Source of the DNA: Acidimangrovimonas sp.
GTDB taxonomy: Bacteria > Pseudomonadota > Alphaproteobacteria > Rhodobacterales > Rhodobacteraceae
Reading direction: 5' to 3'
Length of the DNA: 12,465 nucleotides
NCBI GenBank assembly: GCA_030147905.1
Contig: JASBUM010000398.1
Location: forward strand, 1 to 12,465
The notes below the pieces were generated by a model. That model ran no database searches. It saw only the letters and a program-made list of their open reading frames with translations, and had not been told where the DNA came from. The translations under genes and the position numbers were made by a program. Positions 1 to 6,531 of the stretch are shown one piece after another; within the stretch, counting starts at the first letter, position 1; each line of letters starts with the position of its first letter.

Positions 1-1
1 C

Positions 2-454
2 GGGCCCGCGGGGCGTGGGTTCATGCCGGTGATCGCCGGCCTGGCGATTCCGAAGACGGCACCGAACAAGGCCGAGGCGGAGGCGCTGATCAAATACATG
101 CTCAAGCCCTCGACCCAGATCGCTACGCTGAAGGCCACGAACTTCTTTCCGGTGGTCGACGTCAAGCTTCCGGCGGACATGCCCGCCTCGGTCAAGATGT
201 CGGGCGCGGCGATCGCCAAGATGAGCGGCGCCAAGGACGCGCTGCCGGCGCTTCTGCCGGTGGGGCTTGGCAATCTCGGCGGCCAGTTCAATCAGGTCTT
301 CCGCGACAGCTTCCAGCGCATCGTTCTGGCCGGGCAGCCGATCAAGTCGGTGCTCGACAGCGAGGCCGGCGCGCTGCGCAGGATCATGGACAAGGCCAAG
401 GCGCCGTGCTGGGCGCCGGACGCGCCCTCGAAGGGCACCTGCCCGGTCGAGTGA
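2..454 (+). CDS. Solute-binding protein of a sugar ABC importer (C-terminal part, cut by window edge)
   Basis: This is an open frame from the first bases to TGA, so only the last ~150 residues are present. The Met at position 23 is internal, because the frame is open before it. The segment reads like the C-terminal lobe of a family 1 (COG1653, UgpB/MalE-like) periplasmic binding protein. It has GFMPVIAGLAIPKTAPNKAEA, then a 'KYML.PSTQI' helix, and closes with a regularly spaced 'VFRDSFQRIVLAGQPIKSVL' helix typical of these proteins. Two cysteines near the end (APCWAP and GTCPVE) could form a disulfide in the periplasm. It is the first visible gene of an operon with two permeases, an ATPase and a GH63 glycosidase, so it should bind the sugar or glycoside that those genes import and cleave. 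The family call is firm; the substrate is unknown. Confidence 0.85.
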   Translation, partial: GPAGRGFMPVIAGLAIPKTAPNKAEAEALIKYMLKPSTQIATLKATNFFPVVDVKLPADMPASVKMSGAAIAKMSGAKDALPALLPVGLGNLGGQFNQVFRDSFQRIVLAGQPIKSVLDSEAGALRRIMDKAKAPCWAPDAPSKGTCPVE

Positions 455-478
455 TCGCCCGAGACCGCTGACCACGAC

Positions 479-505
479 GGCGGGGGCCGACGCCTGGCCC
501 CCGCC
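479..505 (+). promoter_or_regulatory. Perfect GC-rich hairpin between binding-protein and permease genes
   Basis: GGCGGGGGCC (479-488) and GGCCCCCGCC (496-505) are perfect 10-bp inverted arms around a 7-base loop. The hairpin lies 25 bases after the binding-protein stop and 55 bases before the permease start. No T-run follows, so it is not a classical intrinsic terminator. Hairpins in this position in binding-protein operons often stabilise the upstream mRNA or partly stop transcription, so that more binding protein than permease is made. That role is inferred here. Confidence 0.6.
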
Positions 506-560
506 CACTGCACCCGCCGCGATCCCCTCCGGCCGGGACCATGCCAAGGATTCGCCGACC

Positions 561-1406
561 ATGCCTTCGCGCAGGCTTCCCTATCTTCTGCTCTTGCCGG
601 CCACCTTGTTTTTGCTGGCCTTCTTCATCTATCCGTTCACGCTGGTCGCCTATGAGGCCTTCAGCGGCCCCGGCGGCCTGACCTTCGCGCATTTCGCGAC
701 CATGGCCGATTACTGGAAATTCCCGCTGGCCTTGCGCAACACGCTGCTTCTGGCGGCGGCGGTGGTGCCGATCCAGACGGCGATGGCGCTGGCGATGGCT
801 GTTCTGGTCTCGAAGCTCGAACGCGGGCGCGACCTCGTGCTTTACATCTTCACCATTCCGCTCGGGATTTCCGACCTGGCGGCCGGGCTGATCTGGCTTG
901 CGATCTTCCAGCAGACCGGATTTCTCAATTCCGCGCTCCATGCGCTGGGGGTGATAGACAAGCCGGTGATCTGGCTCGGCTATCAGCATAAATGGGTGAT
1001 CTTCGCCGCCGTGATGCTGGCCGAGATCTGGCGTGCCACGGCGATCATGCTGGTCATCATCGTGGCGGGTATCGGGCTGATCCCCCGCGAATATGGAGAG
1101 GCGGCCGAGGTCTTCGGCGCGTCGCCCTGGCAGCGGTTCCGGCGCGTCACCCTGCCGCTGTTGCGCCCCTCGCTGCAAACCGCGCTGATCCTGCGCACGA
1201 TCCTCGCATTCGAGGTTTTCGCCGTGGTTCTGGCCCTGGGCGGCACCAACCTGCCGGTGCTGATGGGCGAGACCTACCATTGGCAATTCACCATGCAGGA
1301 CGGCCATGTCGCGGCCGCCTATGCGATGGTGATCCTGGCCATTTCGATCGGCTTCACGCTGATCTATCTGCGGCTTCTGCGGGTGCCGAAGGGGGCGGGG
1401 CTATGA
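561..1406 (+). CDS. Sugar ABC importer permease 1 (MalF/UgpA type)
   Basis: The protein has 281 residues and is an inner-membrane subunit of the binding-protein-dependent transport family (COG1175). It starts MPSRRLPYLLLLPATLFLLA, a typical first membrane segment, and has about six hydrophobic segments. The cytoplasmic EAA loop that docks on the ATPase is clear at about residues 177-205 (EYGEAAEVFGASPWQRFRRV, then TLP). The frame is open further upstream, but ATG 561 is chosen because AAGGA (546-550) lies 10 bases before it and because the first membrane helix starts right there. The upstream part of the frame overlaps the binding-protein gene and has no family character. The stop overlaps the next permease start (ATGA, 1403-1406), which implies translational coupling. 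Confidence 0.93.
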   Translation: MPSRRLPYLLLLPATLFLLAFFIYPFTLVAYEAFSGPGGLTFAHFATMADYWKFPLALRNTLLLAAAVVPIQTAMALAMAVLVSKLERGRDLVLYIFTIPLGISDLAAGLIWLAIFQQTGFLNSALHALGVIDKPVIWLGYQHKWVIFAAVMLAEIWRATAIMLVIIVAGIGLIPREYGEAAEVFGASPWQRFRRVTLPLLRPSLQTALILRTILAFEVFAVVLALGGTNLPVLMGETYHWQFTMQDGHVAAAYAMVILAISIGFTLIYLRLLRVPKGAGL

Positions 1407-2239
1407 CGATGACAGCCAACCGCGATCTCGCCGCCATCCGTCGCCGCGGCCGCTGGGTGATCCGCGCCTCGGTTCTGGTGCTCTGCGCCTGGATCCTGGC
1501 GCCGATCTATCTTCTGTTTCTCAACGCGCTGTCGTCGCCGGCAGCGGTCGACGCCTTTCCCAAGGGCTGGCTGCCCGGGTTCGATCTGCAAAGCCTGCGC
1601 TTCTTCATCGGCTTTCAAGGTGTGTTGTCCGCACTGTGGAATTCGGTTCTGGTCGCGACCTTGACGATGATCTTGTCGATCTCGCTCGGCGCGCCCGCCG
1701 GCTATGCGCTGTCGCGTTTCGAATTTCGCGGCAAATCCGCCTTTCGCATCCTGGTTCTGATGACGCGGGCCTTTCCGCTGCCCCTTTTGGCGCTGCCGCT
1801 GGCGGTGATGTTCATCCGGCTCGGCCTCGACGACACGCCGTTGGGACTGGCGCTGGTTCATACCACGCTGGCCTTGCCCTTCGCCGTGCTGATTACATTC
1901 TCGCTTTTCGCCGGCATCCCGGTCGAGCTGGAAGAGGCCGCCTGGACCATGGGCTGCACCCGCATCGAGGGGTTCCGCAAGGTGGTCATGCCGCTGGTGG
2001 CGCCGGGAATCGCGGCCTCGGCGATCTTCGCCTTCGTGATCTCGTGGAACGAGGTCTTCGCCGCCTCGGTGCTGACCGTCCAGCACCGCACGCTGCCCGC
2101 CTTTCTGCTGCAAAGCCTCGATGTCTCGCCCTTGCCGCTGAAATTCGCGGGCGGCGCGATCCTTGTCCTGCCCGCGCTGATCTTCATCTTCGCGGTGCGC
2201 AAATATCTCTTCGCGATGTGGGGCATCGCCAACCGATAG
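1403..2239 (+). CDS. Sugar ABC importer permease 2 (MalG/UgpE type)
   Basis: The protein has 278 residues and belongs to the MalG-like permease family (COG0395). The start at 1403 overlaps the stop of permease 1 in ATGA and has a purine-rich stretch (GGGGGCGGGG) just before it. The frame extends back to 992, but that part lies inside permease 1 and is a shadow. The first membrane helix is at about residues 20-42. The 'NSVLVAT' segment, 'GYALSRFEFRGK' and the EAA motif at about residue 175 (ELEEAAWTMGCTRIEGFRKV) are all hallmarks of MalG-type subunits, as is 'ISWNEVFAASVL' in the last third. It should form the heterodimeric channel with permease 1. Confidence 0.93.
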   Translation: MTMTANRDLAAIRRRGRWVIRASVLVLCAWILAPIYLLFLNALSSPAAVDAFPKGWLPGFDLQSLRFFIGFQGVLSALWNSVLVATLTMILSISLGAPAGYALSRFEFRGKSAFRILVLMTRAFPLPLLALPLAVMFIRLGLDDTPLGLALVHTTLALPFAVLITFSLFAGIPVELEEAAWTMGCTRIEGFRKVVMPLVAPGIAASAIFAFVISWNEVFAASVLTVQHRTLPAFLLQSLDVSPLPLKFAGGAILVLPALIFIFAVRKYLFAMWGIANR

Positions 2240-2249
2240 GAGCCGATCC

Positions 2250-3302
2250 ATGGCCGAGATCCTCATCAAGGGGGTCGCCAAGACCTTTGGCGCATTTACC
2301 GCGCTGCATTCGGTCGACCTGACCATCGCCGACCGGGAATTCATGGTGCTGCTGGGCGCCTCGGGCTGCGGCAAGACCACGCTGCTGCGGATCATCGCCG
2401 GGCTCGAGACCGCGAGCGAGGGCGAGGTCTGGATCGGCGGGCGCCGCGTCGATCATCTGCCGCCGCGACAGCGCGGAATCGCCATGGTTTTCCAGAACTA
2501 CGCGGTGTTTCCGCATCTGACGGTGTTCGAGAACATCGCCTTCGGCTTGCGCATGCAGAAGCTGCCGCAGGCCGAGGTCGACCGCCGCGTCCGCCGCACC
2601 GCCGAGTTGATGCATATCGAGGAATTGCTCAAACGCTACTCGGGGCAATTGTCGGGCGGCCAGCGGCAGCGCGTCGCCGTCGCCCGCGCCCTGGCGATGG
2701 AGCCCGACGTGATCTTGATGGATGAGCCCTTGTCGAATCTCGACGCGCTGCTGCGGCTTGAGATGCGGGCCGAGCTGAAGGGCGTGCTGGCGGAATCGAA
2801 GACCACCACGATCTATGTCACCCACGACCAGGTCGAAGCGATGAGCCTGGCCGACCGGATCTCGGTCATGCATGGCGGCAAGATCCTGCAATCGGCCGAT
2901 CCGATCGCGGTCTACCGCGATCCGGCGGCGCGGTTCGTCGGTGCCTTCATCGGCAATCCGCCGATGAATTTCCTGCCCGCCAAACCGGCCCCTCGCGCCG
3001 GCGACGGCTGGCGCGTGGCCGGCATCGACATGCCCGGGCCCACGGGCGCCGGCACCGTGGAATTCGCCATTCGCCCCGAGGATCTGCGCCCCGCCGATAC
3101 GGGCGGCCTGCCCGCCCAGGTCAAGATCGTCGAGCCTCTGGGGCCGCATCTGCTGGTCACCTGCGACGTCGACGGCCACAGCCTGCGCGCGGTTCTCGAC
3201 AACGACATGCGCCTGCGCCCGGGCGACCGGCTGCATCTGGCGCCGCTGCCGGGCCGCGCGCGTTGGTTCGATACCGAAACCGGCCTGGCGATCCCGGCCT
3301 GA
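2250..3302 (+). CDS. Sugar ABC importer ATPase (UgpC/MalK type)
   Basis: This 350-residue cytoplasmic subunit drives import by ATP hydrolysis. All motifs are intact: Walker A GASGCGKTT (36-44), Q-loop Q82 in FQNYAVFPHL, signature LSGGQ (134-138), Walker B VILMDE (154-159), D-loop SNLD and switch His192 in THDQ. The 'TIYVTHDQVEAMSLADRI' and 'GxPPMNFLPA' stretches and a C-terminal TOBE/OB part (about 240-345) place it in the MalK/UgpC subfamily, which often serves several sugar importers. The start ATG follows TAGGAG (2237-2242), which includes the stop of the preceding permease. There are 10 bases between the genes, so they are one transcript. Confidence 0.95.
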   Translation: MAEILIKGVAKTFGAFTALHSVDLTIADREFMVLLGASGCGKTTLLRIIAGLETASEGEVWIGGRRVDHLPPRQRGIAMVFQNYAVFPHLTVFENIAFGLRMQKLPQAEVDRRVRRTAELMHIEELLKRYSGQLSGGQRQRVAVARALAMEPDVILMDEPLSNLDALLRLEMRAELKGVLAESKTTTIYVTHDQVEAMSLADRISVMHGGKILQSADPIAVYRDPAARFVGAFIGNPPMNFLPAKPAPRAGDGWRVAGIDMPGPTGAGTVEFAIRPEDLRPADTGGLPAQVKIVEPLGPHLLVTCDVDGHSLRAVLDNDMRLRPGDRLHLAPLPGRARWFDTETGLAIPA

Positions 3303-3314
3303 GAGGAAACACCT

Positions 3315-4604
3315 ATGATCGAAGACCCCATGAGCCTCGCAGCCGCGGCCGGCGCCATTCTGCGCGAGAACGATCGCGGCAGCTACACCGTGCCCACCAA
3401 GGGGCTCTACCCTTTCCAGTGGAACTGGGACAGTTGCCTGACCGCGCTGGGCCTTGCGTGGCTCGACGAGGGCCGCGCCTGGACCGAGATCGAGACGCTC
3501 TTCGCCCATCAATGGCCCGACGGAATGGTGCCGCATATCGTCTTTCACCAGCATGACGACGGCTATTTCCCCGGCCCCGACGTGTGGCAAAGCGGGCGCC
3601 CCGTGCCGACATCGGGCATCACCCAGCCGCCGGTGGCGGGCTTCGCGCTGCTCCGGCTGTTCGAGCGCGCCCGCGACCGTGAACAGGCGCGCCGCCGCGC
3701 CGCGCCACTGGTGGCGGCAATCGACCGCTGGCACGACTGGTTCTACAGCATGCGCGATCCGGGCGCCGAGGGGTTGGTGGCGATCATCCACCCATGGGAA
3801 TCGGGGCGCGACAATTCCATCGACTGGGATGACGCGCTCGATCGCGTGCCGACCGACGGCGTAAGCCCCTATATCCGGCGCGATCTCGACCATGCCGATG
3901 CCTCGATGCGCCCGACGAAGGATCAATACGACCGCTACCTGTGGCTGGTCGAGCATTTCCGCGCCCAGGACTGGGACAATGCACGCCTGCACGATACCTC
4001 TCCCTTCCGCGTCATCGACCCCGGCTTCAACGCGATCCTGATCCGTTCCTGCCTTGATCTGGCGGCGGTGGCCGAGGCGCTGGACCTGCCCGAGATCGCG
4101 CGCGCGAACCGCGCCCGCGGCGCGGCCGGCCTGACGGCGATGGAGGGGCTGTGGAGCGACAGGCACGGCCAGTATCTGTGCCGTGACCGCGCGACCGGCG
4201 GGCTGATCGACAGCGCCTCCGTGGGTGGGCTGATCGCCGCCTTCGCACCGCTGCCGGCGCCGCGTCTGCGCGCGCTGGCCGCGCGGGTGGATGAGATCGG
4301 GGGCCGGGTGCGCCATCTGCTGCCCAGCCACGACCCCGCCGATTCCCGTTTCGACGCGCGGCGTTACTGGCGCGGGCCGGCCTGGCTGATCGTCAATTAT
4401 CTGGTTGCCGACGGGCTGGAACAGGCCGCGCCCCGCACCGCCCAGGCCCTGGCCGAGGCCTCCATCGCGTTGATGACGGCAAGCGGCTTCGCCGAATATT
4501 ACGACCCGATCACCGGCGCGCCCTGCGGCGGCACCCAGTTCACCTGGACTGCGGCCATGGTGCTGGAATTCCTTGCGCGCATGCAGGGCGGTCCCTCTGC
4601 CTGA
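3315..4604 (+). CDS. GH63-type glycosidase (glucosylglycerate/mannosylglycerate hydrolase-like)
   Basis: The protein has 429 residues and no signal peptide, so it is cytosolic. It is an (alpha/alpha)6-barrel glycoside hydrolase of the GH63 mannosylglycerate/glucosylglycerate hydrolase group, which cleaves the glycosidic bond with inversion. Seen in the sequence: QWNWDSCLT (35-43), HPWESGRDNSIDWDD (159-173) with Asp166 as likely general acid, RYWRGPAW, and GFAEYYDPITGAPCGGTQF (391-409) with Glu394 as likely general base, followed by TWTAA. The length and the spacing of Asp166 and Glu394 fit the known bacterial glucosylglycerate hydrolases. The SD AGAGGA (3302-3307) overlaps the ATPase stop, and the gene starts 12 bases after it, so the enzyme is coupled to the importer. 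It probably hydrolyses what the importer brings in. A trehalase-like or other alpha-glucosidase activity cannot be excluded, so no gene symbol is given. Confidence 0.82.
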   Translation: MIEDPMSLAAAAGAILRENDRGSYTVPTKGLYPFQWNWDSCLTALGLAWLDEGRAWTEIETLFAHQWPDGMVPHIVFHQHDDGYFPGPDVWQSGRPVPTSGITQPPVAGFALLRLFERARDREQARRRAAPLVAAIDRWHDWFYSMRDPGAEGLVAIIHPWESGRDNSIDWDDALDRVPTDGVSPYIRRDLDHADASMRPTKDQYDRYLWLVEHFRAQDWDNARLHDTSPFRVIDPGFNAILIRSCLDLAAVAEALDLPEIARANRARGAAGLTAMEGLWSDRHGQYLCRDRATGGLIDSASVGGLIAAFAPLPAPRLRALAARVDEIGGRVRHLLPSHDPADSRFDARRYWRGPAWLIVNYLVADGLEQAAPRTAQALAEASIALMTASGFAEYYDPITGAPCGGTQFTWTAAMVLEFLARMQGGPSA

Positions 4605-4614
4605 GCGGGCCGCA

Positions 4615-4667
4615 GGCGCGGGGATGGCAGGGTGCTGCCGCCCCCGCGCCGCCAGCCCGTGCGGCGC
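4615..4667 (+). terminator. Composite hairpin after the GH63 gene, probable transcription end
   Basis: GGCGCGGGG (4615-4623) pairs with CCCCGCGCC (4642-4650). Inside it, GGCAG (4626-4630) pairs with CTGCC (4635-4639) around a GGTG loop, leaving only a 2x2 internal mismatch. A second hairpin, GCGCCGC (4646-4652) with GCGGCGC (4661-4667), uses the same bases as the 3' arm of the first, so the two exclude each other. It starts 11 bases after the operon's last stop codon. There is no T-run behind either hairpin, so a Rho-assisted end or an RNA-stabilising role is as likely as intrinsic termination. Confidence 0.5.
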
Positions 4668-4724
4668 GACCCGGGTGCCGACATGCGCCCCTGCGACGAT
4701 ACGTCCCCCGAAAACATTCCTTTT

Positions 4725-4730
4725 TTGACA
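4725..4730 (+). promoter_or_regulatory. Consensus -35 hexamer TTGACA upstream of doxDA, without a good -10
   Basis: A six-T run runs into TTGACA at 4725-4730, in the 280-base gap before the DoxDA gene. The hexamer 17 bases further on (AGCCAC, 4748-4753) is a poor -10 box. If this is a promoter it would need an activator or another sigma factor. The rest of the gap (4668-4884) shows no gene that I can support. Confidence 0.25.
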
Positions 4731-4884
4731 TGCCTCAAGGTTTCGAGAGCCACGCCCGCCTAGGCCATGGATGTCCGGGCGGGGCGGACAACGCGGTATT
4801 GCCGCGTCTTTCGTCACGTCCGGACCAGCGACAACATCAGCCCCGGCCGCCGCTCGCGCCGGGACGGCATCGAAGGACCAAATC

Positions 4885-5814
4885 ATGCACATGTCAAAGA
4901 CGGCCGGCGACAATTTCGCGCGCGACCTGGCCATACGAGCTTCGGCGATCACGATGGGATTCGTTTTTTTCATGGGCGGTTGGCGACGCTTCGTCAACGT
5001 GCCGGCCAAGCTCGACATCACCAGCGCGGGTCACCTGTCGAACAAGCTTGTCGAGGCCGCGCCGGGCTCGCCGCTCGAGCCCGCGATCCACTGGGTGCTG
5101 AACCATCCGTTCGTCGCGGAATGGTCCGTCTATCTGATGTCCACGGCCGAGGTGGTGGTGGGGCTTGCCCTGATGCTGGGCATCGCCTCGCGCCTGATGG
5201 GCCTTGGATCGCTGCTGCTGAACTTGGCCCTGATGCTGATCTTCGGCTGGATGGGCTACGAATGCCTTGACGAATGGACGATGGCCGCGCTGGGCTTCGC
5301 CATATCGGTCAGCGTGATGCTTTATGGTGGCGGGATCTATTCGCTCGACCATCTGCTGGAGCGCGACGATTTCGCGCAATATTTCAACCGCAGCGTCAGC
5401 CTGGCGCTGACCGTGGCGTCCGTGGTGGTGACGGTCGGCTTCTACAGCTACTTCTTCGGCATCTTCAATTTCCACAAGCTGACCAACGCCGGCATGTATC
5501 ACATCTCGGCGCTGAAGGTGCCGGGCAAATCCGACGAGGCGCGTCTCTATGTCGATGCCGGTCCATCGGCGAAATCGGCCTATGTGCGCGCGATCACCTT
5601 CACCCTGGCCGATGGCACCAGGATCGAGCAGAAGGCGCCCCAGATCATGGTAGTCAAAAGCTTCTTCGAGCCCTGGGCGAAGAACTCGGGCAAGGTGGTC
5701 GACGGGGTGATGAAGATGCGGCTCGGCGCGATGGTCGACATCCGCATTCCGGCCAACGCGCGCTCGGCCGTGATCGACCTGATCGACAACAAGAATCCGA
5801 CCGTTCATTTCTGA
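4885..5814 (+). CDS. doxDA: DoxD-DoxA fusion protein (thiosulfate:quinone oxidoreductase type)
   Basis: The protein has 309 residues. The N-terminal part (about 15-165) is a DoxD/DoxX-like four-helix membrane domain, with 'GFVFFMGGWRRFVNVPAKLD' near the start, STAEVVVGLALMLG in the middle and GYECLDEWTMAALG further on. A fifth hydrophobic segment (about 171-190) leads into a DoxA-like C-terminal domain (about 190-309) that should face the periplasm. In Acidianus, DoxD and DoxA are separate subunits of a thiosulfate:quinone oxidoreductase that makes tetrathionate and feeds electrons to quinone. Fused forms are common in bacteria, and their activity is less certain. The start at 4885 has GAAGGA (4872-4877) 7 bases upstream; Met at 4891 is an alternative. 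No sox or other sulfur genes are in the window, so the physiological role is inferred from the family only. Confidence 0.8.
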   Translation: MHMSKTAGDNFARDLAIRASAITMGFVFFMGGWRRFVNVPAKLDITSAGHLSNKLVEAAPGSPLEPAIHWVLNHPFVAEWSVYLMSTAEVVVGLALMLGIASRLMGLGSLLLNLALMLIFGWMGYECLDEWTMAALGFAISVSVMLYGGGIYSLDHLLERDDFAQYFNRSVSLALTVASVVVTVGFYSYFFGIFNFHKLTNAGMYHISALKVPGKSDEARLYVDAGPSAKSAYVRAITFTLADGTRIEQKAPQIMVVKSFFEPWAKNSGKVVDGVMKMRLGAMVDIRIPANARSAVIDLIDNKNPTVHF

Positions 5815-5834
5815 GCGGGGCGGCCGGATATGCC

Positions 5835-5864
5835 GCGGGCGGCGTAGGCGGATGCGCCGCCCGC
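5835..5864 (+). terminator. Perfect 10-bp hairpin after doxDA, likely transcript end
   Basis: GCGGGCGGCG (5835-5844) and CGCCGCCCGC (5855-5864) pair perfectly around a 10-base loop, 20 bases after the doxDA stop. No T-run follows. It could mark the 3' end of the doxDA mRNA, or it could separate doxDA from the small cysteine-rich gene. Confidence 0.5.
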
Positions 5865-5949
5865 CAAGACCGGTGGTACCGCGGGGTCTGCCTTGGCTGC
5901 GGCACCGTGCCGTGGCAGGATTGCGCAGCTTGACGGTGACGAGGGACCG

Positions 5950-6237
5950 ATGCTTCGGCAGGTGGCCATCCTCTTGGTGCTTCTTCTGGGGTCGTCGGCG
6001 CAGATCTTCGCCGCATTGCCCCTGTCTTCGGCGGGCCGGGGGCAGAATCCGCTGCGGCAGGACCTTCTGGCACGGATCCGCGCCCATGAATTCACTGCCC
6101 GGAAATCCCTGGCGCCCGCGGAGCGGGAAGCGGCGCGCTGCTGCCGAATCTGCAACCGCGGCCGGGCCTGCGGCGACGGCTGCATCAGCCGCGAGCGACG
6201 CTGCCACAGACCGCCCGGCTGCGCATGCGATCAATGA
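5950..6237 (+). CDS. Small exported protein with eight-cysteine C-terminal module
   Basis: The protein has 95 residues. A signal peptide is evident (MLRQVAILLVLLLGSSAQIFA, about 1-21). It is followed by a charged linker and a compact C-terminal module with Cys64, 65, 68, 74, 78, 85, 91 and 93, spaced C-C-x2-C-x5-C-x3-C-x6-C-x5-C-x-C, with the words GRACGDGCIS and PPGCAC. I recall the same CGxxCI...GCAC pattern in short uncharacterised proteobacterial proteins, which supports a real gene. The even cysteine number and the export signal suggest disulfides or metal binding in the periplasm. GAGGG (5941-5945) stands close upstream of ATG 5950. The in-frame ATG at 5893 is less likely because it would put the signal peptide internally. 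It follows doxDA by 135 bases on the same strand. Function is unknown. Confidence 0.75.
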   Translation: MLRQVAILLVLLLGSSAQIFAALPLSSAGRGQNPLRQDLLARIRAHEFTARKSLAPAEREAARCCRICNRGRACGDGCISRERRCHRPPGCACDQ

Positions 6238-6311
6238 CATCCGTGCTGCGGACAACAGCCGCGCGGCAGGCCGGCCGACGCGAAGCGATCTGATGACGGG
6301 CCAGCCGGACA

Positions 6312-6338
6312 CAAGAAAGGCGCCGCAACGGGCGCCCT
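6312..6338 (-). terminator. Intrinsic terminator of the tRNA-Ala gene
   Basis: Read on the minus strand, GGCGCC, a 6-base loop (CGTTGC) and GGCGCC form a stem extended by a G-T and an A-T pair. It is followed by TTTCTT. The distance from the tRNA 3' end is about 18 bases. This is a standard Rho-independent terminator layout. Between it and the stop of the cysteine-rich gene (6238-6311) I see nothing else. Confidence 0.7.
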
Positions 6339-6356
6339 CTAAGGTCTTGCTTTATT

Positions 6357-6432
<76 letters not shown>

Positions 6433-6442
6433 ACCGGGTCGG

Positions 6443-6458
6443 CGTTCCCTTCGGAACG
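6443..6458 (-). other. Short hairpin in the leader of the tRNA-Ala transcript
   Basis: CGTTCC and GGAACG pair perfectly around a 4-base loop (GAAG on the minus strand). The hairpin lies between the predicted transcription start and the mature tRNA 5' end. It would sit in the leader removed by RNase P. Confidence 0.45.
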
Positions 6459-6465
6459 CTCGGCG

Positions 6466-6494
6466 TATCTAATGAAGCGCGGGCGCCGGTGCAA
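6466..6494 (-). promoter_or_regulatory. Promoter of tRNA-Ala
   Basis: On the minus strand there is a -35 box TTGCAC (6494-6489), a 17-base spacer and a -10 box TAGATA (6471-6466). The predicted start is about 25-30 bases upstream of the tRNA. The location and spacing fit a housekeeping sigma-70-type promoter. Confidence 0.65.
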
Positions 6495-6531
6495 GAGAAA
6501 AATCCGGCTTCCGCACCTCAGGTCGCTTCGC

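Noticed and set aside
267..560. N-terminal extension of permease 1 overlapping the binding-protein gene
   Set aside because: The extra residues are Arg/Pro/Ser-rich and overlap a real gene in another frame. A good SD and the first membrane helix support the start at 561.
2184..5021. A 945-codon open frame on the minus strand across the ATPase, GH63 and doxDA region
   Set aside because: It lies antisense to three well-supported genes and its product is rich in Arg, Gly, Ala and Gln with no family features. Long antisense frames are expected from G/C at third codon positions.
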